A DNA stretch of 61,066 nucleotides, from the NCBI RefSeq assembly GCF_000264905.1, contig NW_006763147.1, forward strand, positions 192,843-253,908, read 5' to 3'. The translations under genes and the position numbers were made by a program. Positions within the stretch are counted from its first letter, which is position 1. Each line of letters starts with the position of its first letter. The notes below the pieces were generated by a model, which was not told the origin of the DNA, did no database searches, and saw only the letters and a program-made list of their open reading frames with translations. Origin of the DNA: Stereum hirsutum FP-91666 SS1 (lineage: Eukaryota; Basidiomycota; Agaricomycetes; Russulales; Stereaceae). Below are positions 39,101-51,594 of this stretch, piece after piece.

Positions 39101-39419
39101 CGTGGACCGGGAACCCCACTTGGTTACAGCAACAGTGGACACCTCCTGCTCACCGCAATGGGATACAGAGGAGTGTCCTAGAGATGCTCCGTAAGTTTTC
39201 GCCTGACACCCCTGGTACATCCATCTATTTTATTACTACTTACCATGGATGGAGATTGACCCAAGATACTGGCTCGTTTTTTTTTCAACAGTGACGACGG
39301 TAGACACAAATGACGCTCCTGGGTCGGACGTAACAATTCCATGGGAATGGCTCGAGGGACCTGACCTTGGTCTAGTGGAGGAGCCAGAACATGTCGAAGA
39401 TGCCGGACTCGAAGGTTAG
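36166..39419 (+). CDS. DUF6535 membrane protein, copy 1
   Basis: DUF6535 proteins form large families in mushrooms and their function is unknown. Eight exons (36166-36248, 36343-36458, 36578-36640, 36698-36834, 36887-37117, 37181-37997, 38072-39190, 39292-39419) give 897 residues with every phase consistent. The DUF6535 core has four predicted membrane segments: LFSAIVTTFFVQSL; LNFYWSISLILSVSVAALAV; LLPQLLIIPVLLFVVGLLDN; and LVAGLLSCTFALVVAVYTGW. A soluble helical domain of about 500 residues follows. The start ATG gives a short acidic leader, MKIQPKAREEHIEPHEDLG. The last exon could alternatively be spliced onward through a weak GTTAGG donor into a short exon near 39560 reading AMLAEASH. The protein aligns end to end with the minus-strand copy at 51.6-54.9 kb. 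Confidence 0.85.
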
Positions 39420-41433
39420 GTGGTATAAGGGATCGGACGGGGATGTCTGTCTTGCGAAGAACCGGAGTTGAGTGTGACGAATCTTTTTTATCCGACTCCT
39501 GGTGCATGAGTTTCCTGTGTAATATCTTTCGTTTTTTTTTTTTTTGACATTGTGCAGCTATGCTCGCAGAAGCTTCTCACTGAAGGGAAAGTCATCCCCC
39601 TCAGACTCTATCGACTGGGATAAGCCCATGTTGGTGGACGGGCTCTATCATATACCTCACCACGACTTTCTATTGTGAGCTTCTGTGTCCCAAATTGTAC
39701 ACTGTTTCATTTCGTCCACTGGTTCCTGCCCAATCGACCTCTGTCTGTTTCTCTCTACCATCTGCCAATCTTTGTACGTTCGTGTCGATGCTTGCCAGGT
39801 CTGGGTTACTCACATTAGACCCATGTCTTCGATGTGATCGCAGCACATACTCCTTCCAGACGAGCGTACTATTTGTGTCTGACTGTGAAGCTACTCATCA
39901 AAGCGTCTCCTATGTATCAATTTTTTCTCTTCGCTGTAATGTCCGTATAACACACTTTGTGTAATAGCGCCACATCATCTTACCGGAGATACCTTCTCTT
40001 CTCAACAAGTTCCACCAAATACAAGATTTACATCGTGAGTTGAGATAATCGAATGAGATGGACGTACGAGGCGTGTTGGTCGGTGTGGCAATGTCAGAGG
40101 TCTGAGGAGCACGAAGTGCCACCCTGTCCTCGTGCCTCGGCAGACGCCGACAACTCCAACTTTCGGTCAAGTCCAGCAACGACTGTTGCGTTGTCGACTC
40201 CCAGGACAATACCACTACTATATCCACTCGTTCGATAGCCCCAGCTCGTCGGAATTGGCATTACCAAAAGGCCAAGGCAGTCATATAAACAACTGAGAGG
40301 TCCCAGCTTCCTATGTTCATCCCTCATTTTTGACATCATTCGTTTCTGCACGCTTCTAGTGAACAATATGGCGCGAAGCCAGCCCTGTCTACCCGAGTCG
40401 TCCGTTGGACCATCAGTGACAAGACAAGGATGAAGCTCGTTTCTTCGTTTCCTGGCAGGGCAGAAGTCATTCATCCCACCCAGTGTGTCTACCGTGGATC
40501 GAAGGATTCGTAGGAGCAGGTATTATATGACCCGTCCGACCACTGCTCGTCTCTCTATTTTTCTCGGACTAACAGAGTTGACATCTACTACCACTTATCT
40601 ACCCTCCGAACCGACCAACGACCAGAAACACAACGCTGGCCGAACCGACATCGTCTCATCCTACCGAAGTCAGCTTCCGAACCTCTCGAGTACCTCCTTC
40701 AGGTTCAAGCTCGCCGGGCGCAAACCTAAGTAGCTCTTCTAAGAACGTATCCTTCCGGTTTTGAACAATGAACCCCAACTCATCTCCTCTACACTCTTTC
40801 GGGTCTCAATCAGCTCGAGTGACCGGTCCACCATGACTTCGGACGACATCAACGTTGTCTACCGAGTGATCGGTGCGCGCCACTGTGGCGTCCGTACGAA
40901 CTTCAACCCCCTATTTCGCGATCATCATATTTTTCCAATCCTCTCGTCAGTTACTTTTGTTACTTTCCTCGCTCCATCCTTCGCAGCCATGTTCTTCGAG
41001 CTGTGTCCCTTCCAAGGCCTGAATCTGAAGCTCCGACCCCGAAGTCTCTCCGTCGAGACTGGTAGCCGTTATCTTTTCCTTCTTCTTCCCCCCTCTTGAC
41101 TTCCTTCTTCACCATCGGACCATGTCGACGACGAAGTGCACATGTACTCGCAGATATTTATACGCTTTTCACCCCTCACAATTGCACGTACCTTATTACT
41201 TACACCTCTTAACGCCCAACGATGCCCATGGCCAAGCATACCGCCGCAAAGAGCACATGGAGCAGAAGACACACCTTATGCAGCGCTCAGGAGTAGTACT
41301 TCCTAGTACGAGTATGAAATATATAAACCCCTTGAGAACGCAATAACGGGTGCTTTCCATTCCGTCCCTCCGCTGATTATTTGGTTATAATTTCTGGCGC
41401 TCCCCTCTATACTCTCCCACGGTTCCAGCAAGC
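39420..41433. other. Intergenic stretch with unassigned plus-strand frames
   Basis: Between the DUF6535 gene and the peptidase gene I see only short frames: around 39558-39680, with SIDWDKPMLVDGLYHIPHHD; around 39967-40045, with HIILPEIPSLLNKFHQIQDL; 40530-40733, ending FKLAGRKPK; and 40833-41000, with MTSDDINVVYRVIGARHCGV. They could be exons of a small unknown gene, but I cannot join them convincingly. Confidence 0.3.
41319..41328 (+). promoter_or_regulatory. TATA box of the S28 peptidase gene
   Basis: ATATATAAAC lies about 105 bp upstream of the ATG at 41434. Confidence 0.5.
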
Positions 41434-44400
41434 ATGTTGCTCCCACTCACGGTCAGCCTCGTCGTCGCCGCGCAGGCCATCGCGTTGGACGCGCCGAGGG
41501 GACAGAGACTGCATAATGCGCAGAGTGTGAATCTATGGAAACGTACTCAGGCTCGGTCTAGCGTTAGTACCACTACCTCTTCTGCTTCTCTCTCTACGCA
41601 CGACTATGTGGATTCGGGGGTGAACGTGCATGCTGGGCAGGTCGCTTTCGATTCGGAGAACTTGGAGAAGAGGACGAAGGGAGAAGTAGGGAAGAGGGCG
41701 ACGTTCCCGCAATACAACTTCACGCAGCCTTTGGATCATTTCTATGGCTCTACGAACGGGACCTTTCCTCAACGATACTGGGTACGTTCTCCTCCTCCCT
41801 CCCCTCCCTCTCTCCTTCCCACCACCTCCCTGTCCATGAACTGACGAGATGAGGTACAGGTAAGCACGCGACACTACACCCCCGGTTCCAACGCAACAGT
41901 GCCTGTGATCGTGCTCGACGGCGGCGAAACGAGCGGAGAAGATAGGCTGCCCTATCTCGATACGGGGATTGTGGATATTTTGGCGGAGGCGACGGGTGGG
42001 GTGGGGGTTGTGCTCGAGCATCGGTATTATGGTGCGTTTTGTTCTTTTTTTCCCATTATTCTTTGCTCTTTGGTGTGAAAGTGGAGGGGAGGGAGGGAGA
42101 GGGAGGAAGAGGAAGAGGAGAGGGAAGAGGGATAGAAGAAGGGAGCTGATATTTGTGTTGGTGATTTTCAGGCGACTCAGTCGGCGTCCCAGATTTCTCG
42201 ACGGACAATCTCAGGTGTGTTCTTCGTCTGCCCGTTCTCTCAAAACATACGTGTACCCTCTTCGGGAACTCTGCATCCCTATACTCCCTATACTCTTGCT
42301 TCTTACCCTTACCTCGAGCGTCCTTCTAAACCTCGAAGGGTTGAATGGTTGAACGTCCCACTAACCCGCCCCACCTCGCACACAGATGGCTCAACAACGA
42401 ACAAGCCCTCGAGGACTCTGCCAACTTCATGCGCAATGTCAAGTTTGAAGGGATCGATGAGGACCTCACCGCGCCTGGAACGCCGTGGATTTATTTCGGC
42501 GTGAGTCTTCTCCTTGCTTCTGTTCGTCGGGAGTCTTCTCCCTGCCTCCGTTCGTCCCGGCTCACGAATACTATGCTGAATGCTATATGTGCTACCCATC
42601 CCCGTAACTGTAACTGAAACCGAAACGAAAACGAACATGGACAGGGTTCCTACGCCGGTGCGCGCGCCGCACATATGAAAGTCCTCTATCCCGATATCGT
42701 CTATGGGGCTATTGCGTCGAGCGGTACGTTACCTCGCGTTTGAACACCCAATACTCTGCTGATATATCCCCGCACTCTGACGACACCTCGCACAGGCGTG
42801 ACCCACGCCGCGATCACAAACTGGGAATACATGGACGTCATCCGGCAGTTCGCGACGGTGGAATGTTCGGATAATTTGGTGCAGACGGTGTCTACTGTCG
42901 ATAAGTACCTCGGTGCGTTCTCCTCTCTCTTGGGTTCATCCCATTTCTCCTTCCAATATCCCCTCTCCCTCTGGCTATGGAAACTGATCAGTGATGTCGT
43001 TGTGATGTGGGGTATGATGGGTGGGTAGGCTCGAACAACGAAACCGAACGAAGCGCGATCAAGGCGATCTTTGGGCTTGAAGATCTGCCGGACGATAAAG
43101 ATTTTGCGAGTGTTCTCGAGGTGCGTTATGTTCGCTTTCGTGTCTATCTTGCATCTACTACGCCCTCTATCCACCGTTTTTCCTTTCGCTGTTTTCGCGC
43201 ATTATCACGCCCACATGCCCACTCCTCGTTTATCATAACCTCACATTCCAATGGATAAACAACACCGGATTCTGACCCTCTTACAACCCATGTTCATCTC
43301 CCAATCGATAACTGTATAGACCCCCCTCGAATACTGGCAATCCAAGAACTGGGACCCAGCCGTCGGGAGCACCGTATTCGACGATTTCTGCACGTTGTTG
43401 AATAACGAGACTACCACCACCTCCACGAATGGCAGTGACAGTGTGACGGTGCAAGGGTTGGAGGTGAATAATGCGCTGGTGAATTATGCGGGGTGGATTA
43501 AGGACGTGCGTGTCTTTCCCTTCTCCCATCTTCTTTTGTTTATGCCAGCCTGAGTTGACGTATGCTGTACACTGTGGATGGATGCTCTGGACAATGAACG
43601 GTGGATGGATGTATGCGCTTTGAATTAATTGGACAACAAAAACAGAACCTCGTCGCCGGCTGCACCGGCACCAACACGATCGAACAATGTTTCGGCACAC
43701 AGGACGAGAGCCAGTATAACGGGACGGACTTGTACCAGACGTGGAGGTTGTGGACGTTCCAGTATTGTACGCAGTGGGGGTATTTGACGGTGAGCCCAGT
43801 CGGGCATCCTCCCAGACTTGGTGGAGATAGCCAGATAGGTACTCACCGGGCCCTGCGTTTTATTTTTTTGGAATATATAGACCGCGCCGCCGAGCGACGA
43901 TATCCCCGCTATCATCTCGAGGGTTTTGGATCTGGAGTATGAGCATAAGATCTGTGAGCAGGTACGCCTTTTCGTGTCCTTCCATCGTCCTCCCACCTTC
44001 CCACCCCCGCCTTCTGCGTCCTCGGCGGGTGAACCAAATGTTTAATGCTGACCTAAAATTTCACCCTCCCCGCACGCTTTGCATCTCCCCACTGAACCCG
44101 GTCGACCACATATTATGTACGGATGATGGATGGGTGGATGGCGACAGGCTTTCGCGCCAGGCGAGTTCTTCACCGTCCCGCCCCTGCCGAACGTCACCTC
44201 CGTGAACGTCCTAGGCGATTTCGGAATCGCGGCGGATAGGCTTGCGATTGTCGATGGGGAGAGTACGTCCTTTCCTTTCCTTTCATTTGTTAGCTTTTCG
44301 TTCGCCCCTTGTTTTTCCACGTTTTGCGTTCGCACCACCGGTTTCGTTCGCATCACTATTTGCGTTTCCTCCCAACTACCCTCTCTCTTTGTCGCTGTAC

Positions 44401-44867
44401 AGCCTCTGTCTTGCTCAACGACCTTTTCTTTCGAATTATCGACGTGCATGGAATGACTGACGTATGTGTTGTGTATATGCACAGTCGACCCCTGGAGGCC
44501 GGACACGCCGCATAGCCAGTACGGAGCTCAGAACAGGACGGATACGGTGTTGAGGCCGTTTAAGCTCATTCCGAGTACGTGCACCCTATATCACATAGCC
44601 CCCTTCTCATCACATCCTCTTCTCATCACATCCCCTTCCCATCGCACTCTCTCCCCATTCATCCCACCCCTTCTCACCTTCTCACCTCCCTCCTCACCTT
44701 CCCATCTAACGCAACGCAATCCAAAACACACAGACGCAGTCCACCACTACGACGAGAACGGCCTCGCGAACCATTCCGCGGAACCGCCTGAGATACAAGC
44801 GATCCACGAGCAGGAAGTCGAGTTTGTGAAGGCTTGGTTGGAGGACTGGGTGTCGGTGGGGGCGTAG
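41434..44867 (+). CDS. Secreted serine peptidase, family S28
   Basis: Family S28 (lysosomal Pro-X carboxypeptidase and dipeptidyl peptidase II relatives) cuts after proline at acid pH. The spliced protein is about 550 residues from roughly 11 exons. It begins with a signal peptide (MLLPLTVSLVVAAQAIALDA). A propeptide follows with Lys-Arg sites at NLWKR, ENLEKR and EVGKR, suited to Kex2-type cleavage. The mature part then starts ATFPQYNFTQPLDHF, the conserved S28 opening. The catalytic triad is visible: Ser in GGSYAG, Asp in DGEIDPWRP and His in HHYDENG. VVLEHRYYGDSVGVPDFS matches the family substrate-site block. Asn-X-Ser/Thr sites are frequent, consistent with secretion. Stop is TAG at 44865-44867. 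The gene converges with the BBC1-like gene. Confidence 0.93.
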
Positions 44868-45319
44868 GGGCGTAAGTAGGGCACCATGGAATCTTTAGGA
44901 CATCGGAACTGTGAGGCGTGGATTTATGGAAAGGAACTTAGATTGTTTTTGAACCAGTTTCTGCCCGCCACAGAATATACGCCCGCGTGGTGTTGCGACA
45001 TAGTTTTGTTTTGCTCAGAGCTCGCCCGAGCACCATCGTTGTTTGCAAACGGCATACTCAGAAGACCGCGAGCGTCCCTCTGATGGACTTCGACGGACCT
45101 GGGGCAATCTCGAGTGGGCGAGTCTTATCGCCACCGTCTCTCGTCCACCTTCGCTCAAACAAAGGGAATTAAGGATGAAATCTACCATTTGGCCAGCCCA
45201 TACCTATACATACGCATTCTTCTACTTACGCTAGTGACTTGTCCGATCTATTGTACATTGAAACTTCATTCACGACAACCAAGCAACACTCTGGCTCCAA
45301 ATCCAGCGAAGGGATTTAA

Positions 45320-48300
45320 TTATGCCTCCAGGACTCGATATACCTGGACCAAAGATATACGTTAGTGGTTTGTCACCGGGAAAGAGGAATAGGATGTGCC
45401 AGTCGACAAGTAAACCGTACCTTGATCAATCCACTCTTCATATCCTCCAGCTTATAGCTCACCGACTCCACCGTCTACCCAAACCGCATCAAATCAGTCT
45501 CGTACACTCCAACGACGGCCAGAAAAAATAATCACTCACCGACTGCCCAACATGCTGGTTCGCCAACAACGCCCTAACCTTCATCTTCTTCCCCTCAAAC
45601 TCGCTCACAACACCCGCACACGCCTCCGCCCCCGCACCCCCCACCGTGACATTATACGCATGCAAACCCTTATGTCCCTTCAACTTTGCCTCCTCCAGCA
45701 CGATGATATCCCCCGGCATGATCTCGCTCGCGCGCACCTGTACCGCCGTACCGCTCTGTGAGTATATGAGATACCCGTATTCGTTCCACTCGCCAGACTG
45801 TGTGGCGGGAGAGACACGCGCATTGGGGACCTGCGCGAGTACGGCGGATACGAAGCCCGCGTAGGATCCGTTCCCGATCAGCGTCTTCTTCGACTTTTCG
45901 TGCAGTGTAGCCGCGACTTCGCAGAGCTGGACACCTACACGTCCCCAGACGGCTTGGAGATCGATGGACGACATCTCCACCGGAATGGGCGCGACGCCGG
46001 TGGTGCCGGAAGCGGAAGGCGCAGGAGGGAGAGGGTGGGCAGGAGAAGATAGGGATTGTCTCTGTAGTTGTTGTTGAGGGGGAGCGGCATGAGACGCAGT
46101 TGACGGATACGCCGTCGAATCCTCGGACCACATCGACGCCGATAAATCGCTCGTGGCGCCTCCGTCCCCGAAATCCAACCCTCCACTAGGAATCGAAGGC
46201 AGCTCCCACTGTCCCATTTCTTTCTCCGGAACACCTGGTGACTGAGCCTGCGGAGGGGGAGGGGGGACAGGAGCAGATCGGGGTTGCGGCGGACGGGACT
46301 GTCTTGGTGGAGGCGGCGGCGGCGGGACTTCATCCTCGTCCTGCTCGACCATGACGAAGTCAGACTGGGGCGCATGTTGAGCGCTGGGGGGTGCGTGTCT
46401 TGACCCTATAGACGTGACTGTATCATGCGAACCACGACGAACAGGCGAACGAGCAGCAGAAGGATCGGAAGGTCGACCGATGCCAACAGGGACCGGAGGC
46501 CTGCCTGTAGGGACTGGTGGTCTCCCTGAACGTGGAGGTGGAGGTGGAGGAGCTTCCTCTGGCTCAACGCTGTCTTCCTCATACTCAGTCGACAGCTCCT
46601 CGTGTCTCACTTCCTCCGCCTCGCTTTCCTCCGCCACAACTTCTACGCCATCATCATCCTCCGAGGCACTAACGTTCTCGTACTCCGAATCCAGCCGTTG
46701 CGGCGGAGGTGGCGCACGCAGTGGAGGCGGGACAGCCCGCGCAGGTGGCGGCGGCGGAGCAGGCTCGTCTTCCTCCTCATCTCTATGGGTCGGTGGAGGA
46801 CGCGCAGGAGCTGCCTGAGAGGGTAACATCCCGAATCTCATCCCTCCCATCCCCGCAATCTTCGCCGCAATTCTCTGCCTCCTCGCCTGTTCATCCTCTT
46901 CTGTTTCCTCCTGCTGGGACTCTTCAGCCTCAGCGCGGGGTTCAACTTCGCCCTCAGGATGCCCATGGGAGACTTCTTCGGCTGAAGCGGGAGCTTCTTC
47001 GGTTGCAGGAGGTCTGCGCATGGGAGGTGGTGGCGGTGGTGCACCGAATCTGATACCGCCGAGCTTGGCCATACGTTCAGCGATAGTCCTCCGGCGCGTT
47101 TGTTCCTCGTCTTCTTGAGATCCAGTTTGCGTCTCAGGAGCAAGAGCCGGATGAGGCGAGATCGGGGAAGTGGCGGACAGTGGCGGAGGAGACATTGTGC
47201 GCTGGGCACCGCTAGTCCTACGACCGGTGGTGGACGTCGGAGGCGATGAGGGAGGTGAAGTATGCACTGGGGATTGATACTGTTGAGAGTCGGTAACGCC
47301 TGGTGTAATGCAGGGATAACAGGAGATTCCATGAGCAGGTCGGGTGTGAAGATCATATACGAACACGCACCTCCACTACCAGCAAGAGCGGCCGTCAAGC
47401 TCAAATGAGGAACATGGCCCTGCATACTCGAAGCCCTCGAAGGCGGACTATGGAACTGTGGGTCAATCGGATCTATACCCGCCAACAGCGCCAACCACAT
47501 GAAGAGATGGAGTCAGTTTTCTTTCAACCTAGATAACATAGAACGAATGCGCACCGCCGTCTTCATCATCTAGGACCTCTTTCTCGTTGGCCCTCTCTTC
47601 TTCCTTGTCCTCTTGCTGCGCCACAGGAGGGGGCGGCAGACCAGGCGTCGGGGCGGCCCTGGCAGGCGGAGGCATCGACGTCCTCTTCCCCGCAGACCTG
47701 GGCGGTGGAGGTGGCGCAATCTCTTCCTCCTCCTCCGGCTCCTGCACCTCCTGCATATATTCCTCATCGTCGTCAGCTTCAGGTGTCGGTGGAGCGATAT
47801 GAGTAGGCACAGCTCTCGCAGGTGGCGGAAGCGAAACCCTCTTCGGTGGTGGGGGAGGTGGCGGCACTGCTTCCTCTTCTTCCTCAGAGGAGTCTTCGGG
47901 AAGGAATGAACCTTCGACTGGGGATTGTTCGACAGCAGAACGGGAAGCGTGTGGAGGTGGAGGTGGACCTCCATACCCGGGAGCAGGAGGAAGCGCACGA
48001 GTAACCCTAGGCGGAGCCATCTCCAACTCTAAATCCTCTTCTTGCTCTTCCACCGCGTCTTCGTAAGACTCTTCCTCCGGATCCGGGTGCGGTGGGAGAA
48101 TGGGAGGCGGAGGCGGAGGATGAATAGGAGATCGAGCGTGGGAAGAAGGCGCAGCGTCAGAGTCGAGTGTGTGGACACGAGGTGGTTGCGTAGCCGAGAC
48201 GGGGACGGGAGCCTGATGATGAGCGCTCTCGACCTCTTCCTCACTTTCGGCGATATCGCGGTCGTGGTCTTGCTGAGGGGGAGGAGGAATATATGAAGCG

Positions 48301-51233
48301 GCATGTTCGTGTTCGTGGCCGTCCTCGTCTATTCCTGGAGTGACATCGTCTATTTCTGCGTCTTCGGAGTCGACGGTATCGAATTCGCGGTGCTCGTGTG
48401 TAGATCTCGCGTGAATATCGGGCTGATGTTGACGATCTGGGAGAGGAGCAAGGAGAAAGGGCCAGAACAAAAATATCAATAACTGCATCGAGATGTTGTG
48501 GTGGTACATACAGATCGAATCAGATCAGAGCATGTATTTGTGAGGGGATGCAAAACTTCGGATCCAAAAGGAGAGGGATTGAGCGGAGAGGGACCAAAGA
48601 GTTTATACACGAAAAGGGACGAAGAATACCGGGGAAGAGGGGATTGAGAGCCAGAGAAACGATTCAATACCTACCGTCTTCCCCGGGCTCAGCCCGCGCG
48701 CCTTCCGTTTCTATGTCGTCCTTTGTCTTCCGCCTAACAGCAGGCGGAATCCCCATACCACTCATTCCACTGTTCTGCCTCTTTTCCTCCCTGGGCGACA
48801 ACTCCGTCTCTTCGACATTCACGCTGGCCTTCCTACTCGTACCAGGCGAAGTTACAGCAGGCACGCCACCGGGTCGAGGGGGGGCTCCGAACGGATTAAA
48901 CCCACCCATCTTCGCGACCCTCTCCGCGATCCTCTGCCTCCTCGTTTCTTCGGTCTCTTCTTCCTCTTCCTCTGGTGCTTCAGCCGCAACTTCCGTCTTT
49001 TGTTCCTCGGGAATGACGTCCTCTACGTCCGGAATGATCGCTTCCTCGGCGGCATCGTGCTCTTTCTCTTCAACCACGTCTCCGCTTCGACCAACCGCAA
49101 CAGGTTCGATATCAGCCGTATACTCCTGATCCCTGACAGAGTCCAACTCTGTCTCCGGTAAAGGCTTGGCCTCGCTCTCTGGCTCGTGTGGCGCCTCGAC
49201 CTTCCGGGCCACATCAACCTCCGGAGCATCAGGTGACTCTGGTCTCGGATCCGAAGACGTCGATGTCGTCCTCTGTGGAGGTGGCGGGATCGAAGTCGGA
49301 GTGCTCCCCTCAGCCGGTACGGGTACATCCTCCTTGTCTGATCCCGTAATCTGCTCGACACTCCTCCCTACCTGGCCCACCTCCGGCTCCCTGTCACCTC
49401 CATCAAGCCCCTGAACTCCGACCGCATCTGCGACAGTATTGACCGCAGAACGAACACCGGCTAGTAAGGTGACGCCAGGGGAGGTGTGGAGTGGGCCTCG
49501 GAGGACAGTCTCTTCGTCTTTATCCGCGGTGGCGGCGTTAGTGGTAGGCGGAGAAACGGCGGGTTCTGTCGGAGCGTGGGTAGAGCTAGGAGCTGGCGTG
49601 GTAGAGAGAGCGGCCTGCGTCTCCTCCGGATGGTCCACTGTGACCGACGGTGAACCTTCTTCCCCATCATGCTTCGCATCCTCTCCCACAACCTTCTTAT
49701 CCTCCTCTCCCTCCATACCGTTACCCTCAGCCACCACCACGGACTCGCCCAACTCCTTCGGCACCTCCTCAGCAGCAGGGGTGACAGCCGCAGAGGGTGG
49801 CGCGGGAGACTTGGCCTTACGACGGGGTGGAGCCGCTCGTTTCGGAGCGGCGGGAACGGGCATGGAGGGCGACCGGGTTGCGGCGCTGCTGCTGGTGTGA
49901 GTGGAATCGGCGTCATCGGAGGGGACGGTGAGAGAGGTTGTTGACTGGGATGCGGGGATCGGGATGGGGGCAGATATTGCTGTATCTGAATTTATGATAG
50001 AAGATGGTTTAGAATCGAGTTGGGATCGAGATTGGAGTGATAGGAGAAATGAAGGTGGGGGTTGCATGAGTAAGAGGGAAGGACGTACCGAGTGGGGAAG
50101 AAGTTTGTGGTTTGGGAGATACGATTGGGGCTTCGATATCGGTCGGAGGTGGCGAGACGATGGATGGAACTAAGGAACAAAGTATTTCAAGCATCAGTAT
50201 TGTGTTTAGATGGAAGGGGGTCAAAATATGACAGGAATTGTGTCTCGCGCGGCGTCAAGCTGAGTTCGGCGGAAAGCCAAGATTCCAGAAGACAAGCATG
50301 TTTCTGCGCGAACAATGCACTGCTCATTTGTAGACGACAGTGCATGACACCAGATCGAAAAGAGCATAGAAGGAATGAGCAAGACTCACCATCCGAATCC
50401 TTGCGTCCCGTAGGCTCCTCTCCAGGCTCGGCCGCCTTCCCAGTCACAGAGACCGACTCTTCGTCGACCTTGTGCGCTGGGTGTGCGACCTCAGCCTTCG
50501 TCACAGGTAGCTCGTCTCTATTAACCTCGAGCGATGGTTTCTTTGCCGGAACGGCTGGTTTCTTCCCGAAGATAGGCGGTCCCATACCGACCCTCGCACC
50601 ACCGAGCTTAGCCATGCGCGCAGCAATAGCAGCCCGTCGCTGTCGTTCCTCCTCCTCAGGATCCTGCTCCTTCTCTCCAGCCTCCTCCTCAGTAGCTGCA
50701 GACATCGGTTCTCCTACCTCGACAGCTGGAGGTGACTTGAGACTGCCCTCAGCACTAACGGGGGCGAGGGACGGCGACGTCACCGTCGCCTCTCCAGCAT
50801 CCTCCTCATTGTCCCCGACAGCAGGTGCATGAGCGACCTTGGGCGGCGGCTTCCACTTCGGTTTATCGCCAGAAGGTCTAGGAGGTGGTTCTGCGGGAGG
50901 TGCACCGCCGAACGCACCCATTCCTTTCAGAGCCGCCATACGTTCTTTCAATGACCCACCCATCCCGATACTCTCCTTTGCATCACTCGCGCTCATTCCA
51001 CCCACCTTTCTCACACCATGCGGCTCGTCTGAGGTCGCACTAGAGGTTACGGCTGCATCAGGGGTAGCTGAAGTGGATCCAGGGGGAGAAGTAGCAACGG
51101 GCTTGGGCTTCCATTCGCGCGGTTTAGGACGTGGAGCTGGGGGCGCTGGTGCTGCCTGTGCCGGCCCTTTATTCTCGAAAGCTGCGATGCGGTCGCGTAA
51201 AGAGCCTGGCTTTGGTCGTGGGGGGTCAGACAT
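45320..51233 (-). CDS. BBC1: BBC1/AIM3-like actin-patch protein
   Basis: In yeast, Bbc1 sits at cortical actin patches and restrains Las17-driven Arp2/3 activity during endocytosis. About eight exons yield roughly 1,700 residues. The start at 51233 reads MSDPPRPKPGSLRDRIAAFE. Most of the protein is disordered: polyproline tracts (runs of six to eight Pro), acidic blocks, and related short modules of the type RRQRIAERVAKMGG or RTIAERMAKLGG followed by an FGAPP-like turn. The C-terminal 160 residues form the conserved BBC1/AIM3 domain (VWGRVGVQLCEVAATLHEKS, YAGFVSAVLAQVPNARVS, SEIMPGDIIVLEEAKLKGHK, ending SVSYKLEDMKSGLIKVYRVL after two small exons). I do not see the N-terminal SH3 domain of ascomycete Bbc1. 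The stop is at 45320-45322. Family assignment rests on the C-terminal domain; the cellular role is inferred. Confidence 0.82.
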
Positions 51234-51594
51234 AGTCGAAGACGAGGGTAAACAGGCGTGCGAACAGCTGGCTTCCGCACGAGGCCGTTGCTGCTGGGAT
51301 ATGCCGACGTTCCCACGGAAGCGTAGATACTTTTGCCACACATGTGGCGACACTTCAGTCAGCTATGCTTTTGTTGTGCCTACAGCAAACCTACGGTCAC
51401 AAAAAGTGCTTCTTCATTAGTGAGGTATTACAAGGGAGAATCAAGTATTTTACTTATGATGTTATAAATATGGCTTACAAAACAAAGCAGGAACAAAGAG
51501 TTTTGAGAACTAAGACTCAAGAGTCATGTCAAGATCCTAGTAGCATAACAACTATAACACAGGGAAAAACATCTTTTAATATACATTGGTACCT

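Noticed and set aside
46414..50832. Several long plus-strand open frames opposite the BBC1-like gene (for example at 46414, 49439 and 50092)
   Set aside because: They are Ser/Gly-rich mirror images of proline- and acid-rich coding DNA. The minus-strand frames join through consensus splice sites into a conserved C-terminal domain.
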